DNA of 48,153 nucleotides, taken from Dechloromonas sp. (lineage in GTDB: Bacteria; Pseudomonadota; Gammaproteobacteria; Burkholderiales; Rhodocyclaceae). The notes under the pieces were generated by a model. That model was not told where the DNA came from. It saw only the letters and a list, made by a program, of their open reading frames with translations, and searched no databases. Below are positions 33,902 to 40,786 of this stretch, in pieces. How positions within the stretch are numbered: position 1 is the first letter of the stretch; each line of letters opens with the position of its first letter. Location of the stretch: contig JAEUOD010000192.1 in NCBI GenBank assembly GCA_016791065.1, forward strand, positions 1-48,153, written 5' to 3'. The translations under genes were made by a program, and so were the position numbers.

Positions 33902-34256
33902 TTTGATGGATTTGCCGTTATTTGTCGCTAAGTCATTGATCGTGGAGTGGAAGTTAATCACCAGTTCGGCGTTTTATTCCATCAAATCGCTTCGTTTGTC
34001 CATCAATTGCCTTTTTTCGTCCATCGCCTGTTTTTTTGGCCGGTCTGCTATTTCTCTCTCTTTCTCTTTAGTAAACAAAGAGAAGAGAGAAGAGAAGGCA
34101 TCCATCAATGAGAAGGCTGAATCCATCAAAACCGGAAGCTGCCTATTTTTTAGTCCATCAGTTGTACTTCGCATTTCGCGCAACTGGTGGATTGCGATTG
34201 ATGAAATAGCGTTATTTATCAATGAATTGCGCTCTAATCCATCAATATCCACCAAT
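33902..34256. repeat. Iteron-like TCCATCAA repeat array, candidate replication origin
   Basis: Between 33857 and 34299 there is no convincing gene; the DNA is markedly AT-rich. TCCATCAA or one-base variants occur at 33978, 33999, 34020, 34101, 34122, 34154, 34238 and 34248, with a reversed copy (TTTGATGGA) at 33902-33910 and a variant reversed copy near 34197. Spacings of 21 bases recur (33978-33999-34020, 34101-34122) and 34154 to 34238 is 84, four times 21. Repeats in helical phase next to replication genes resemble origin iterons. An alternative is a minus-strand frame coding seven-residue repeats. Confidence 0.55.
34055..34090. repeat. Polypyrimidine/polypurine inverted repeat
   Basis: TCTCTCTTTCTCTTT (34055-34069) and AAAGAGAAGAGAGA (34077-34090) can pair with one bulged T around a 7-base loop. 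It lies in the middle of the iteron-like array and may be an easily melted or structured element of an origin. Confidence 0.5.
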
Positions 34257-34299
34257 CCACCTGTGTTTTCCCCCTCCCCCCCTTGGAAGCGTGTTTTCT

Positions 34300-35310
34300 A
34301 TGGCCTTCACTGACCTGATCGAAGAGTTTCTGACCTACATGCGACACAACCAGGGCCGATCAGAACGCCTGGTCGTGGTCTATCGCCTGGCGCTGACCCG
34401 GCTGGCCGCCTTCATGAAGGACATGCAGCGGGATCCGCTCTCGGCCCGGCACGAAGACCTGATCGCCTTCACCGGCCCCTGGTTATTCAAGCAGGGACTC
34501 AAGGATCCGGTCAGCCGGCGCACCCACATTTCCGCCGTGCGCGGCTTCTTCAAGTGGGCCATGGCCAACAACAAGATCGGCGAAAACACGGCCGTCGGTG
34601 TCCCTCAGCCCAAGGTCGGCAAGAAGATTCCGCGCGTGATGACCCTGGCCGACTTCGAAAAGCTCATGTGGCAACCCGATTTCGCCACCTTCTCCGGCGT
34701 CCGCGACGCGGCGATGATCGCCGTGCTGGGCGGCTGCGGCCTGCGCGCCAGCGGCCTGGTCAATCTCAACGAGTCGAACCTGGTCCGTGATGAGGTCGAT
34801 AATGTGACGCGCTACTTCCTCAAGGTCGTGGAAAAGGGCGAGCGCGAACGCAAGGTCCCGATCCCGGAGCAGGCCGCGCTGCTCATCCAGCTCTACCTGG
34901 ATCACCCCGATCTGGCCGGCGTCGATCGCCTTCTCGAGGATGGCGACAAGGTTCTGTTTGTCTCGATGCGCCGAACCGATATCCCAGCCCATGAATACCG
35001 CGGTGAGAAGCGCCGCTTCAACCGCAAGCAGATCAACTACATGCTGGAGCGTTACGGCGAGATGGCCGGCGTTGATCGCAGCAAGCGCCACCCCCACGCC
35101 ATGCGCCATCTCTACGGTACCGAACTGGCCGAGGATGACGTGCCGACCATCACGGCCCAGCGCCTGCTGGGTCATGCCGACCCCAAGTCGACCGATATCT
35201 ACCAGCAGCTCGCGCTGCGCAAGCTGACGCGGGTTGCCGATAAGAGCAGCCCACTCAACAAGATCAACACACCGGTCAGCGCGCTGCTCGACCAGCTAAA
35301 AAAAAGGTAG
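34300..35310 (+). CDS. Tyrosine recombinase (XerC/D-like)
   Basis: A 336 aa recombinase with both domains: an N-terminal SAM-like core-binding domain (about residues 3-95) and a catalytic domain. Catalytic residues are Arg149 (CGLRASGL), Lys179 (VVEKGER), His266 and Arg269 (HAMRH), His292 (LLGHADP) and Tyr301 (DIYQQL). The usual GLRxSEL has Gly instead of Glu. The ATG at 34300 has a GGAAG box; upstream codons lie in the repeat block. Its TAG stop is the first part of a 13 bp direct repeat and is followed four bases later by the left inverted repeat of the cassette. It may be the integrase of this end or the enzyme that moves that cassette. Confidence 0.87.
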   Translation: MAFTDLIEEFLTYMRHNQGRSERLVVVYRLALTRLAAFMKDMQRDPLSARHEDLIAFTGPWLFKQGLKDPVSRRTHISAVRGFFKWAMANNKIGENTAVGVPQPKVGKKIPRVMTLADFEKLMWQPDFATFSGVRDAAMIAVLGGCGLRASGLVNLNESNLVRDEVDNVTRYFLKVVEKGERERKVPIPEQAALLIQLYLDHPDLAGVDRLLEDGDKVLFVSMRRTDIPAHEYRGEKRRFNRKQINYMLERYGEMAGVDRSKRHPHAMRHLYGTELAEDDVPTITAQRLLGHADPKSTDIYQQLALRKLTRVADKSSPLNKINTPVSALLDQLKKR

Positions 35311-35320
35311 CCAAAATTTG
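35308..35320 (+). repeat. Direct repeat, left copy (TAGCCAAAATTTG)
   Basis: Thirteen bases identical to 35952-35964 and in the same orientation. The first three bases are the stop codon of the recombinase gene. It overlaps the left inverted repeat and is itself part of a short palindrome (TAGCC...GGCTA). Confidence 0.6.
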
Positions 35321-35344
35321 GGCTATCCGGATTTTCGTGTGGAA
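35314..35344 (+). repeat. Left 31 bp inverted repeat of the cassette
   Basis: Its reverse complement matches 35933-35963 at 29 of 31 positions. Together the two copies bound a 588 bp segment with one promoter and two genes. Confidence 0.75.
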
Positions 35345-35351
35345 ATAGTTG

Positions 35352-35380
35352 TTGACGAATACGCGCAATGCGCGTATTAT
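35352..35380 (+). promoter_or_regulatory. Strong promoter with 21 bp palindromic operator
   Basis: TTGACG (35352-35357), a 17-base spacer and TATTAT (35375-35380) make a near-consensus sigma-70 promoter. The spacer and start of the -10 box form AATACGCGCA-A-TGCGCGTATT (35358-35378), a perfect palindrome around one central base. A dimeric regulator bound there would block the polymerase. The HTH protein encoded in the same cassette is the obvious candidate (autoregulation, inferred). Confidence 0.8.
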
Positions 35381-35435
35381 TTGAAGCGTGGATAGACCAC
35401 AACCGCGCCTCGGGACTCAGGGGCTGGAGATGAAA

Positions 35436-35645
35436 ATGACCACCGTCCAAATCGCTTACGAAGTTCCCTCCGCTACCGTTGTGAAGATCGAAGCGCATCT
35501 TGCCGAAACCGCCCTCCGCAACATCAACTGGAACGGCGCCGAGTTCAAGATCGAGCGTGACGACTTCACGTGCATTCCAGACGATGACAGCGCCGATGCT
35601 GTCTCGTTGTTGCACGAAATCAACGACATCATTCGCGGCGAGTAA
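35436..35645 (+). CDS. Small acidic cassette protein
   Basis: A 69 aa acidic protein (starts MTTVQIAYEVPSATVVKIEA). GGAG at 35426-35429 fits the ATG at 35436 better than the one at 35430. The layout resembles a small regulator or antitoxin-like protein, with a beta start, a helix and an acidic end (DDDSADAVSLLHEINDIIRGE is split by a turn). It is the first gene behind the palindromic promoter, 34 bases before the HTH gene. No family recognised. Confidence 0.6.
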   Translation: MTTVQIAYEVPSATVVKIEAHLAETALRNINWNGAEFKIERDDFTCIPDDDSADAVSLLHEINDIIRGE

Positions 35646-35679
35646 GCCGGATTTTTCACTGCCGGATAGGCAGCTCTAT

Positions 35680-35928
35680 ATGACAAACCACCCGAACAGG
35701 GGGCCGAAAGGCCCCTCAGCAAACCCGACGCCGGATGAAGTTCGCGCCGCCCGCGAGGCTGCCGGCCTTTCGCAGACAGCCGCCGCCGCACTGGTGCATA
35801 CAACTTGTCGAACGTGGCAGCAATGGGAGGCCGAGGCCGGCACGCCGAGCAATCGTCGCATGCACCCTGCCTTCTGGGAGCTTTTCCGCATCAAGTCAGC
35901 TACGCTCATTGTTCATACTCAGCAATGA
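35680..35928 (+). CDS. HTH (XRE-like) cassette regulator
   Basis: An 82 aa protein with a helix-turn-helix of a type common in proteobacterial prophages: TPDEVRAAREAAGLSQTAA, ALVHTTCRTWQQWEAE, then MHPAFWELF. It lies second in the cassette and ends four bases before the right inverted repeat. It probably binds the 21 bp palindrome that overlaps the cassette promoter. A toxin-antitoxin role with the first gene is possible but not shown. No strong ribosome binding site is visible before the ATG. Confidence 0.68.
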   Translation: MTNHPNRGPKGPSANPTPDEVRAAREAAGLSQTAAAALVHTTCRTWQQWEAEAGTPSNRRMHPAFWELFRIKSATLIVHTQQ

Positions 35929-35932
35929 GCCA

Positions 35933-35963
35933 TTCCACACGAAAATCCGAATAGCCAAAATTT
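35933..35963 (-). repeat. Right 31 bp inverted repeat of the cassette
   Basis: Matches the reverse complement of 35314-35344 at 29 of 31 positions (mismatches at the 18th and 25th bases). A short gap of four bases separates it from the HTH stop codon. Confidence 0.75.
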
Positions 35964-35964
35964 G
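35952..35964 (+). repeat. Direct repeat, right copy (TAGCCAAAATTTG)
   Basis: Identical to 35308-35320 in the same orientation. The 632 bp between the two starts plus repeat would be lost by recombination between them, leaving the recombinase stop codon intact. The 229 bases that follow, up to the next gene, contain a small hairpin (CTTCGC...GCGAAG, about 36129-36157) and nothing else recognised. Confidence 0.55.
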
Positions 35965-36193
35965 CGCCACATTGCCCATGGGCCGTTCCCGTCCCTTAAG
36001 CACCGGACGCAAAGCAGGGTGTGGGCGGAGGACGGCTAGAGGTATACATAGGTGGAAGTGGCTTTCCATCGAAAAAGTTGTGCACTGTCGTGCGGTGCTC
36101 AACTCTTCTACAAGAATGCAGGCTAAGTCACTTCGCTTTCTGCCAGTAGGCGAAGTAGGTCAACGGTTCGATCAGGGTTTCGAGAGGTGAGAG

Positions 36194-36730
36194 ATGAGTG
36201 AAAAGCGAAGTGAGATTCACGGAATTGCACAAGGTGATCTGTTCGGAGCAGGGGAGGGGGCTCGGCAAGGCCTCCCCCACCCCCCTCCCCCGGGGGGTGA
36301 GTACCTGAATAATTGCGACCTTCAGAACTTTTCAAAAACCGCCCCCGCCGAAAAAAAACGGCGCGACCCGCGTTTTGACGAACTGGAAAAAATCGGCCTG
36401 CCGGCGGTCTGGCTGCGCATTGCAGAGCGCGTCGGCTTCGATACATGGCTTGATCTGTGGCGCATGCTGTCGAACGACGAGAGCGTCCGCCACGATGGCG
36501 GAGCCCGCCTGCCTAAAATTAGGTGCTTTTCAGCGTACAGCCGCTATCAGCGCAACCGCTACATCAAGGCTCTGGCCGCTCAAGGGATGCCGCCTAAGGA
36601 AATCCAGAACGCTTTGCGGAAAAACCTGAATGAGCACTTGGATATCAGCAACATCGTTCGAATGACCCGCCCCCGCCCCCAAAAAGGCGCGGAATCAGGC
36701 GGCGCGCCGCATCCTGCTGGGAAGTTCTAG
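36194..36730 (+). CDS. Phage DNA-binding-like protein at the right end
   Basis: A 178 aa protein with a ribosome binding site (GAGAGGTGAGAG). The first third is low-complexity (Pro/Gly-rich), the middle is a folded part (RFDELEKIGLPAVWLRIAER) and the C-terminal part (FSAYSRYQRNRYIKALAAQG, MPPKEIQNALRKNL) looks like a helix-turn-helix of the Mor or terminase-small type. It is basic at the end. Last phage-like gene before the chromosome; it might be a late activator, but this is inference. Confidence 0.6.
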   Translation: MSEKRSEIHGIAQGDLFGAGEGARQGLPHPPPPGGEYLNNCDLQNFSKTAPAEKKRRDPRFDELEKIGLPAVWLRIAERVGFDTWLDLWRMLSNDESVRHDGGARLPKIRCFSAYSRYQRNRYIKALAAQGMPPKEIQNALRKNLNEHLDISNIVRMTRPRPQKGAESGGAPHPAGKF

Positions 36731-36779
36731 GGATATAACGGCGGTTCTCAGTGTGGTCGGGTCGGGGAGCCAAAGAATC

Positions 36780-36817
36780 ATGAAAAACGGCAACCGTTCG
36801 CGGTTGCCGTTTTTCAT
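36780..36817. terminator. Symmetrical (bidirectional) terminator at the prophage-chromosome junction
   Basis: ATGAAAAACGGCAACCG (36780-36796), loop TTCG, CGGTTGCCGTTTTTCAT (36801-36817): a perfect 17 bp stem with a stable tetraloop and A/T runs on both sides, so it can stop transcription from both strands. It separates the + strand prophage gene from the convergent minus-strand hicA-like gene. Confidence 0.9.
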
Positions 36818-36837
36818 TTGCCCGCCTGTTTTCCCCG

Positions 36838-37116
36838 CTATTCCTTTTGCGCCTCGTAGGCGGCCAGCGTGACGCCGGCGTGAGCCAGGAATTCGCGTAC
36901 CGTCTTGATGTCGCTCCGGCTGCAGGTGCTGCTGTTGTGAGGGTGGTGGAGAAAGGCCTCGACCTTGTTCAGGGTGATCCGGAAGCGGGCGCCGTGGGCC
37001 GGTTCGATCTCGGCGCCGAGGTGATTGAGTAGGGATTCGATTTCCCGCCAGTGGAGATTGGCGGGCAGCGGATCCTGGAAGATGCTGCGCATCAGGTTGG
37101 CGTGCTTGTGGCTCAT
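36838..37116 (-). CDS. HicA-like protein, orphan
   Basis: A 92 aa protein with the small double-stranded RNA-binding-like fold of HicA toxins: LHWREIESLLNHLGAEIEPA, GARFRITLNKVEAFLHHPH and a C-terminal DIKTVREFLAHAGV. In this HicA-like subgroup the key His is in the FLHHPH strand. HicA proteins cleave mRNA and are paired with HicB, but no HicB-like gene is seen beside it; upstream comes pgpA. It is therefore an orphan or has a different job. First chromosomal gene after the prophage. Confidence 0.58.
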   Translation of the reverse strand: MSHKHANLMRSIFQDPLPANLHWREIESLLNHLGAEIEPAHGARFRITLNKVEAFLHHPHNSSTCSRSDIKTVREFLAHAGVTLAAYEAQKE

Positions 37117-37170
37117 GGCATGACTCCCGGCATGTAAGCCAGATCATTCTATGCCTGTAGCGGCAGGCTG

Positions 37171-37656
37171 TCAGGCGTACAGCAGCTTGAGCAGGGCCAG
37201 GCAGAGCAGAGTGTAGCCGGCGGCCACCAGATCGTCGGCCATCACCCCGAAGCCGTTCTTGACGTGCTGATCGAAATAGCGGGCCGGTTGCGGCTTGGTG
37301 ATGTCGAAGTAGCGGAAAAGCGCGAAGGCGGCCAGTTGCCAGAAGAAGGTGTCCGGCGTCATGAGCAGGACCAGCCAGAAAGGCACGATCTCGTCCCAGA
37401 CGATGCTGCCATGGTCCGGGTCGCCGAGGGCGCGGCCGGTCACTTCGATGAACCAGATGCCGGCGAGGTAGGCGGCCAGGAACAGGAAGAGCAGTTGGAA
37501 GTCGCCGAAATAGGGACGGAAGAGCAGGAAGCTGCCCCACGCGAACAGCGTACCGAAGGTGCCCGGGGCCTTAGGCGCGAGGCCGCTGCCGCAGCCGAGC
37601 GCGAAGAAGTGCGCTGGGTGGGCGAGCAGGAACGACAGGGTGGGGCGCGTCGCCAT
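37171..37656 (-). CDS. pgpA: Phosphatidylglycerophosphatase A
   Basis: A 161 aa inner-membrane phosphatase that removes phosphate from phosphatidylglycerol phosphate to give phosphatidylglycerol. Family marks are LAPKAPGTFGTLFAW near the start, several membrane spans (LLFRPYFGDFQLLFLFLAAYLAG is split), DPDHGSIVWDEIV with acidic metal-binding residues, and GFGVMADDLVAAGY at the end. The start is one base after the thiL stop, so it is the last gene of the ribBA-ribH-nusB-thiL-pgpA operon. This order is common in beta- and gammaproteobacteria. Confidence 0.92.
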   Translation of the reverse strand: MATRPTLSFLLAHPAHFFALGCGSGLAPKAPGTFGTLFAWGSFLLFRPYFGDFQLLFLFLAAYLAGIWFIEVTGRALGDPDHGSIVWDEIVPFWLVLLMTPDTFFWQLAAFALFRYFDITKPQPARYFDQHVKNGFGVMADDLVAAGYTLLCLALLKLLYA

Positions 37657-37657
37657 G

Positions 37658-38626
37658 TCAGCTAAAGTGGTCGAAGCCCTTGCGCTCGAATTCGACCGGC
37701 TTGTCGTCCGGATCGAAGACGGTGACTTCGCCGGCCGGGCCATCGGTCATTTCGCCGATGCACCAGAGCGGCAGTTCCAGATCGGCCGCAATACGGCCGA
37801 TGGCGACGTGCTGCTCGGCCGGTGCCGTAAAGCAGAGTTCGTAGTCGTCGCCGCCGGCAAGCTGGCATTCGAGCGCCAGTTTGCGCAGCACGGCGTCGTA
37901 ATTGTCGCCCTTGGGCAGGTGCGGTAACTGGACGAGGCGGACGGCCACGGCACACCCTGAGCGCTCGGCGATATGGCCGAGATCGGCGAGCAGGCCATCG
38001 GAGACGTCGATGGCGGCGCTGGCGATGCCGCGCAGGGCGCGGCCCAGGGCGACGCGCGGACGGGGCTTCTCGAGCGCGCCAATGCACAGGCGCTGCCACG
38101 GGGCGGGTAGCTCGATCCGGCCCTGTAACTGGGCCAGGCCCAGGCTGGCCAAACCGGGGCGCCCCGAAACCCAGATCTGGTGGCCGATTTGGGCGCCATC
38201 ACGACGCAGTGCCTGGCCGGGTTCGATTTCGCCGAGGGCGGTGATGCAGAGGTTGAGCGGGCCCTTCGTGGTATCGCCGCCGACGACATCGACGCCATAC
38301 TCGCGAGCACACGCGAAGAAGCCCTCAGCGAAGCTGGCGATCCAGGTTTCATCCGCCGCCGGCATGGCACCGGCCAGGGTCACCCAACGCGGCACGGCGC
38401 CCATCGCGGCGAGGTCAGAGAGGTTGACCGCCAGCGCTTTCCAGCCGAGGTTTTTCGGGTCGGTATCGGGCAGGAAGTGGGTGCCGGCGACCAGCATGTC
38501 GGTGGTGACGGCCAGTTGCATGCCCGGCGAGGGCTGGAGCAGGGCACAGTCGTCGCCGGGGCCGAGGATGGCCGACGGGGTGGGCCGGGCGAAGTATTTG
38601 TCGATCAGCGCAAACTCGCCGGCCAT
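37658..38626 (-). CDS. thiL: Thiamine-monophosphate kinase
   Basis: A 322 aa cytosolic kinase that phosphorylates thiamine monophosphate to thiamine diphosphate, the active cofactor. Family motifs are all present: ILGPGDDCALL with metal-binding Asp residues, TTDMLVAGTHF, VVGGDTTKGP, AIDVSDGLLADL and AGGDDYELCFT. The ATG at 38626 follows four bases after the nusB stop; a longer start would overlap nusB. Length is normal for the family. Confidence 0.95.
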   Translation of the reverse strand: MAGEFALIDKYFARPTPSAILGPGDDCALLQPSPGMQLAVTTDMLVAGTHFLPDTDPKNLGWKALAVNLSDLAAMGAVPRWVTLAGAMPAADETWIASFAEGFFACAREYGVDVVGGDTTKGPLNLCITALGEIEPGQALRRDGAQIGHQIWVSGRPGLASLGLAQLQGRIELPAPWQRLCIGALEKPRPRVALGRALRGIASAAIDVSDGLLADLGHIAERSGCAVAVRLVQLPHLPKGDNYDAVLRKLALECQLAGGDDYELCFTAPAEQHVAIGRIAADLELPLWCIGEMTDGPAGEVTVFDPDDKPVEFERKGFDHFS

Positions 38627-38630
38627 CGGG

Positions 38631-39119
38631 TCAGCGGGCCTTTTTCTTGGCGGCCACTTCATCGGGGCGGACGGCTGCCGCTACCTTGTCGAGCACGCCA
38701 TTGACGTACTTGTGGCCATCGGTGCCGCCGAAAGCCTTGGTCAGCTCGATTGCTTCGTTGATGACGACGCGGTACGGGGTTTCCGGATGATTGACCAGTT
38801 CGAAGGCGCCGAGCATCAGCGTGCAGGCTTCGATCGGCGACAGTTCGCCGAACGGGCGGTCGATATGCTTGCCGATCTGCTCGATCAGGGCTGCCTGCTG
38901 GCCGATGACGCCACGCAGCGTGCCGACGAAGAACTCCCGGTCGGCCTTGGCGAAATCTTCCATCTCCGGCGCGTAGGCTTCGATGGAGGCTTCGTCGGCA
39001 CCGCCAACGCGCCACTGGTAGAGGCCTTGCAGGACGAATTCGCGGGCCCGGCGGCGGGCCGACTTGGGAGGGGCCTTGGGTTCTTCCGGGTGTTCGGTGT
39101 CGCTGAAGAAGGTGGTCAT
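38631..39119 (-). CDS. nusB: Transcription antitermination factor NusB
   Basis: A 162 aa RNA-binding protein that, with NusE/S10, loads the antitermination complex on rRNA leader RNA. The N-terminal [15 protein letters not shown] and the C-terminal [28 protein letters not shown] are the typical NusB ends. Slightly longer than E. coli NusB because of a charged N-terminal and C-terminal extension. It starts right after ribH, so the operon couples riboflavin and transcription genes, as in many proteobacteria. Confidence 0.94.
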   Translation of the reverse strand: MTTFFSDTEHPEEPKAPPKSARRRAREFVLQGLYQWRVGGADEASIEAYAPEMEDFAKADREFFVGTLRGVIGQQAALIEQIGKHIDRPFGELSPIEACTLMLGAFELVNHPETPYRVVINEAIELTKAFGGTDGHKYVNGVLDKVAAAVRPDEVAAKKKAR

Positions 39120-39589
39120 TGAAGGATGGCTTTCTGCAGGTTGGCCATTTCGATGGCGGCCTGGGCGCAATCGGTGCCCTTGGGCTGCATGCGGACTTCG
39201 GCCTGTTCGTCGGTGTCGCAGGTCAGGATGCCGTTGGCGATCGGCACGCCGGTATCGAGCTGGACTTCCATGATGGCGCGGCAGGCATCGTTGGAAACCA
39301 CTTCGAAATGGTAGGTGTCGCCGCGGATGACCGCGCCGAGGGCGACCAAGGCGTCGAAGCTGCCGCTTTGCGCCATGCTTTGCAGGACGAGCGGGATTTC
39401 GAGGGCGCCCGGAACGTTGGCGATGGTCATGTCGGCATCGGCAACGCCGAGGCGCTTGAGTTCGGCGATGCAGGCCGAGAGCAGGCCTTCGCAGACCGGC
39501 AGGTTGAAGCGGCTCATCACGACGCCGATGCGCAGGCCGGCGCCGTTCAGGTTGTTGTCGTATTCGAAGATGTTGTCGAAGCGGGACAT
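39116..39589 (-). CDS. ribH: 6,7-dimethyl-8-ribityllumazine synthase
   Basis: A 157 aa enzyme of the penultimate riboflavin step; it joins the pyrimidine intermediate with dihydroxybutanone phosphate. Motifs: [41 protein letters not shown] and [14 protein letters not shown]. Lumazine synthases assemble into pentamers or 60-mers. The stop overlaps the nusB start by four bases, and the ribBA stop lies two bases before its start. Confidence 0.95.
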   Translation of the reverse strand: MSRFDNIFEYDNNLNGAGLRIGVVMSRFNLPVCEGLLSACIAELKRLGVADADMTIANVPGALEIPLVLQSMAQSGSFDALVALGAVIRGDTYHFEVVSNDACRAIMEVQLDTGVPIANGILTCDTDEQAEVRMQPKGTDCAQAAIEMANLQKAILQ

Positions 39590-39591
39590 GA

Positions 39592-40701
39592 TCAGAGTTC
39601 CGAAGGAGAGGTGACGAAACCGGTGACTTCGAGTTCGAAGCCGGTCATGGAGGGCATCTTGCGCGGGCTGGAGAGCAGGCGCATTTTTGTGACGCCAAGG
39701 TCGCGCAGAATCTGGGCGCCGATGCCGTAGGTACGCGGGTCCCACTTGGTCTGGGTGCGCGGTGCCGTGCCGGTCAGGCGAGAGAGCAGGGCTTCGCCGT
39801 CTTCCGGGCGGTGCATCAGGACGATGACGCCATGGCCGTGGCGGGCCAGCGCGGCCTGGGCCTGGTCGATGGAAAACGACTGCTGCTTGCTGGTCGGGTC
39901 GAGGAAGTCGAGGACCGACAGCGGTTCATGGACGCGGACCAGGGTTTCGCCGCCGGCCGGAATTTCGCCCTTGACCAGGGCCAGATGGGTCGCGCCGCTC
40001 GCCTGGTCGACGAAGGCATGGAGGGTGAAGTCGCCGTGCGCAGTGGCCACCGTCTTGCTGGTGACGCGCTCAACCAGGGTCTCGGAGGCAGCGCGGTAAT
40101 GGATCAGATCGGCAATGGTGCCGATCTTCAGGCCGTGTTCCTTGGCGAATTCGATCAGTTCCGGCAGGCGGGCCATTGTGCCGTCGTCGTTCATGATCTC
40201 GCAGATGACCGAGGCCGGTTCCAGGCCGGCCATGCCGGCGAGGTCGCAGCCGGCTTCGGTGTGCCCGGCGCGAACCAGGACGCCGCCGGGGCGGGCGGTG
40301 ATCGGGAAGACGTGGCCCGGCTGAACGATGTCGTCGGCGGTTGACGCCTTGTTAACCGCGACCTGGATGGTGCGTGCGCGGTCGGCGGCCGAGATGCCGG
40401 TAGTGACGCCTTCGGCGGCTTCGATCGAGACGGTGAAGGCGGTGCCGTAGACGGTACCGTTGTTGCGCGCCATCTGGCTCAGGCCGAGCTTCTTGCAGCG
40501 CCCTTCGGTCAGGGTCAGACAGATCAGGCCGCGGCCGAACTTGGCCATGAAATTGATCGCTTCGGGCGTGATGTGTTCGGCGGCCATGACCAGATCGCCT
40601 TCGTTTTCGCGGTCTTCTTCATCGACCAGGATGACCATGCGGCCAGCCTTCAGTTCGGCAACGATCTCGGCGGTAGTGGCAATCGACGGATGGGGGGGCA
40701 T
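39592..40701 (-). CDS. ribBA: RibBX-type 3,4-dihydroxy-2-butanone-4-phosphate synthase with degenerate GTP cyclohydrolase II domain
   Basis: A 369 aa fusion. The N-terminal half (about 1-205) is an intact DHBP synthase with [16 protein letters not shown] and [15 protein letters not shown]. The C-terminal half has the GTP cyclohydrolase II outline ([13 protein letters not shown], ending [16 protein letters not shown]) but lacks the three zinc-binding Cys of the SECLTGDVFGSLRCDCG region; the matching stretch has no Cys. It should therefore make only DHBP, like the RibBX proteins described in other proteobacteria, and a separate ribA must supply GTP cyclohydrolase. First gene of the operon; only 85 bases separate it from yceI. 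Confidence 0.9.
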   Translation of the reverse strand: MPPHPSIATTAEIVAELKAGRMVILVDEEDRENEGDLVMAAEHITPEAINFMAKFGRGLICLTLTEGRCKKLGLSQMARNNGTVYGTAFTVSIEAAEGVTTGISAADRARTIQVAVNKASTADDIVQPGHVFPITARPGGVLVRAGHTEAGCDLAGMAGLEPASVICEIMNDDGTMARLPELIEFAKEHGLKIGTIADLIHYRAASETLVERVTSKTVATAHGDFTLHAFVDQASGATHLALVKGEIPAGGETLVRVHEPLSVLDFLDPTSKQQSFSIDQAQAALARHGHGVIVLMHRPEDGEALLSRLTGTAPRTQTKWDPRTYGIGAQILRDLGVTKMRLLSSPRKMPSMTGFELEVTGFVTSPSEL

Positions 40702-40786
40702 GGGGTTCCGGAACAACAAAAATGGGGGAGCTATTTTCGCAGAAACAGGCGCTTGGCGCGCGGATTAAATGCTGGCAATGGCGGCC

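Larger units (their letters stand above)
35314..35963 (+). mobile_element. Inverted-repeat-bounded two-gene cassette
   Basis: The 650 bp unit runs from one 31 bp inverted repeat to the other. It contains, in order, a promoter with a palindromic operator, a 69 aa acidic protein gene and an 82 aa HTH protein gene that stops four bases before the right repeat. No transposase is inside; the nearest candidate enzyme is the tyrosine recombinase that ends four bases before the left repeat. A 13 bp direct repeat also flanks the unit. Whether it inverts, excises or is a fixed relic cannot be told from one sequence. Confidence 0.45.
1..36730 (+). mobile_element. Siphovirus-type prophage, right-hand part
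   Basis: An almost continuous run of phage genes covers this stretch: tail tube, terminase, portal, lysis, tape measure, tail tip, repressor/Cro, early operon, primase-helicase and three tyrosine recombinases. All genes except the repressor are on the + strand and most overlap by 1 to 4 bases, as in functional phage operons. No structural gene seen here is frameshifted. The left end, with major capsid and scaffold genes, must lie before base 1. The right end is placed between the last phage-like gene (ends 36730) and a HicA-like chromosomal gene (ends 36838), but no att repeat can be proven because the left end is missing. Confidence 0.92.

Noticed and set aside
33974-34255. Minus-strand open frame of about 93 codons with Leu-Met-Asp recurring every seven residues
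   Set aside because: The only start is TTG with no ribosome binding site and it lies antisense in a + operon. Kept as the main alternative explanation of the 21 bp spacing.
33756-34313. Open frame of 185 codons on the + strand across the AT-rich block
   Set aside because: No ribosome binding site, low-complexity composition, and it runs through the terminator and the repeat array into the recombinase start. It is better explained as non-coding repeat DNA.
35735-36190. Open frame of 151 codons overlapping the HTH gene and the right inverted repeat
   Set aside because: Overlaps the better supported HTH frame, has no ribosome binding site and a random composition.
40702-40786. Possible FMN riboswitch before ribBA
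   Set aside because: Only 85 bases between ribBA and yceI and none of the conserved FMN aptamer segments are visible.
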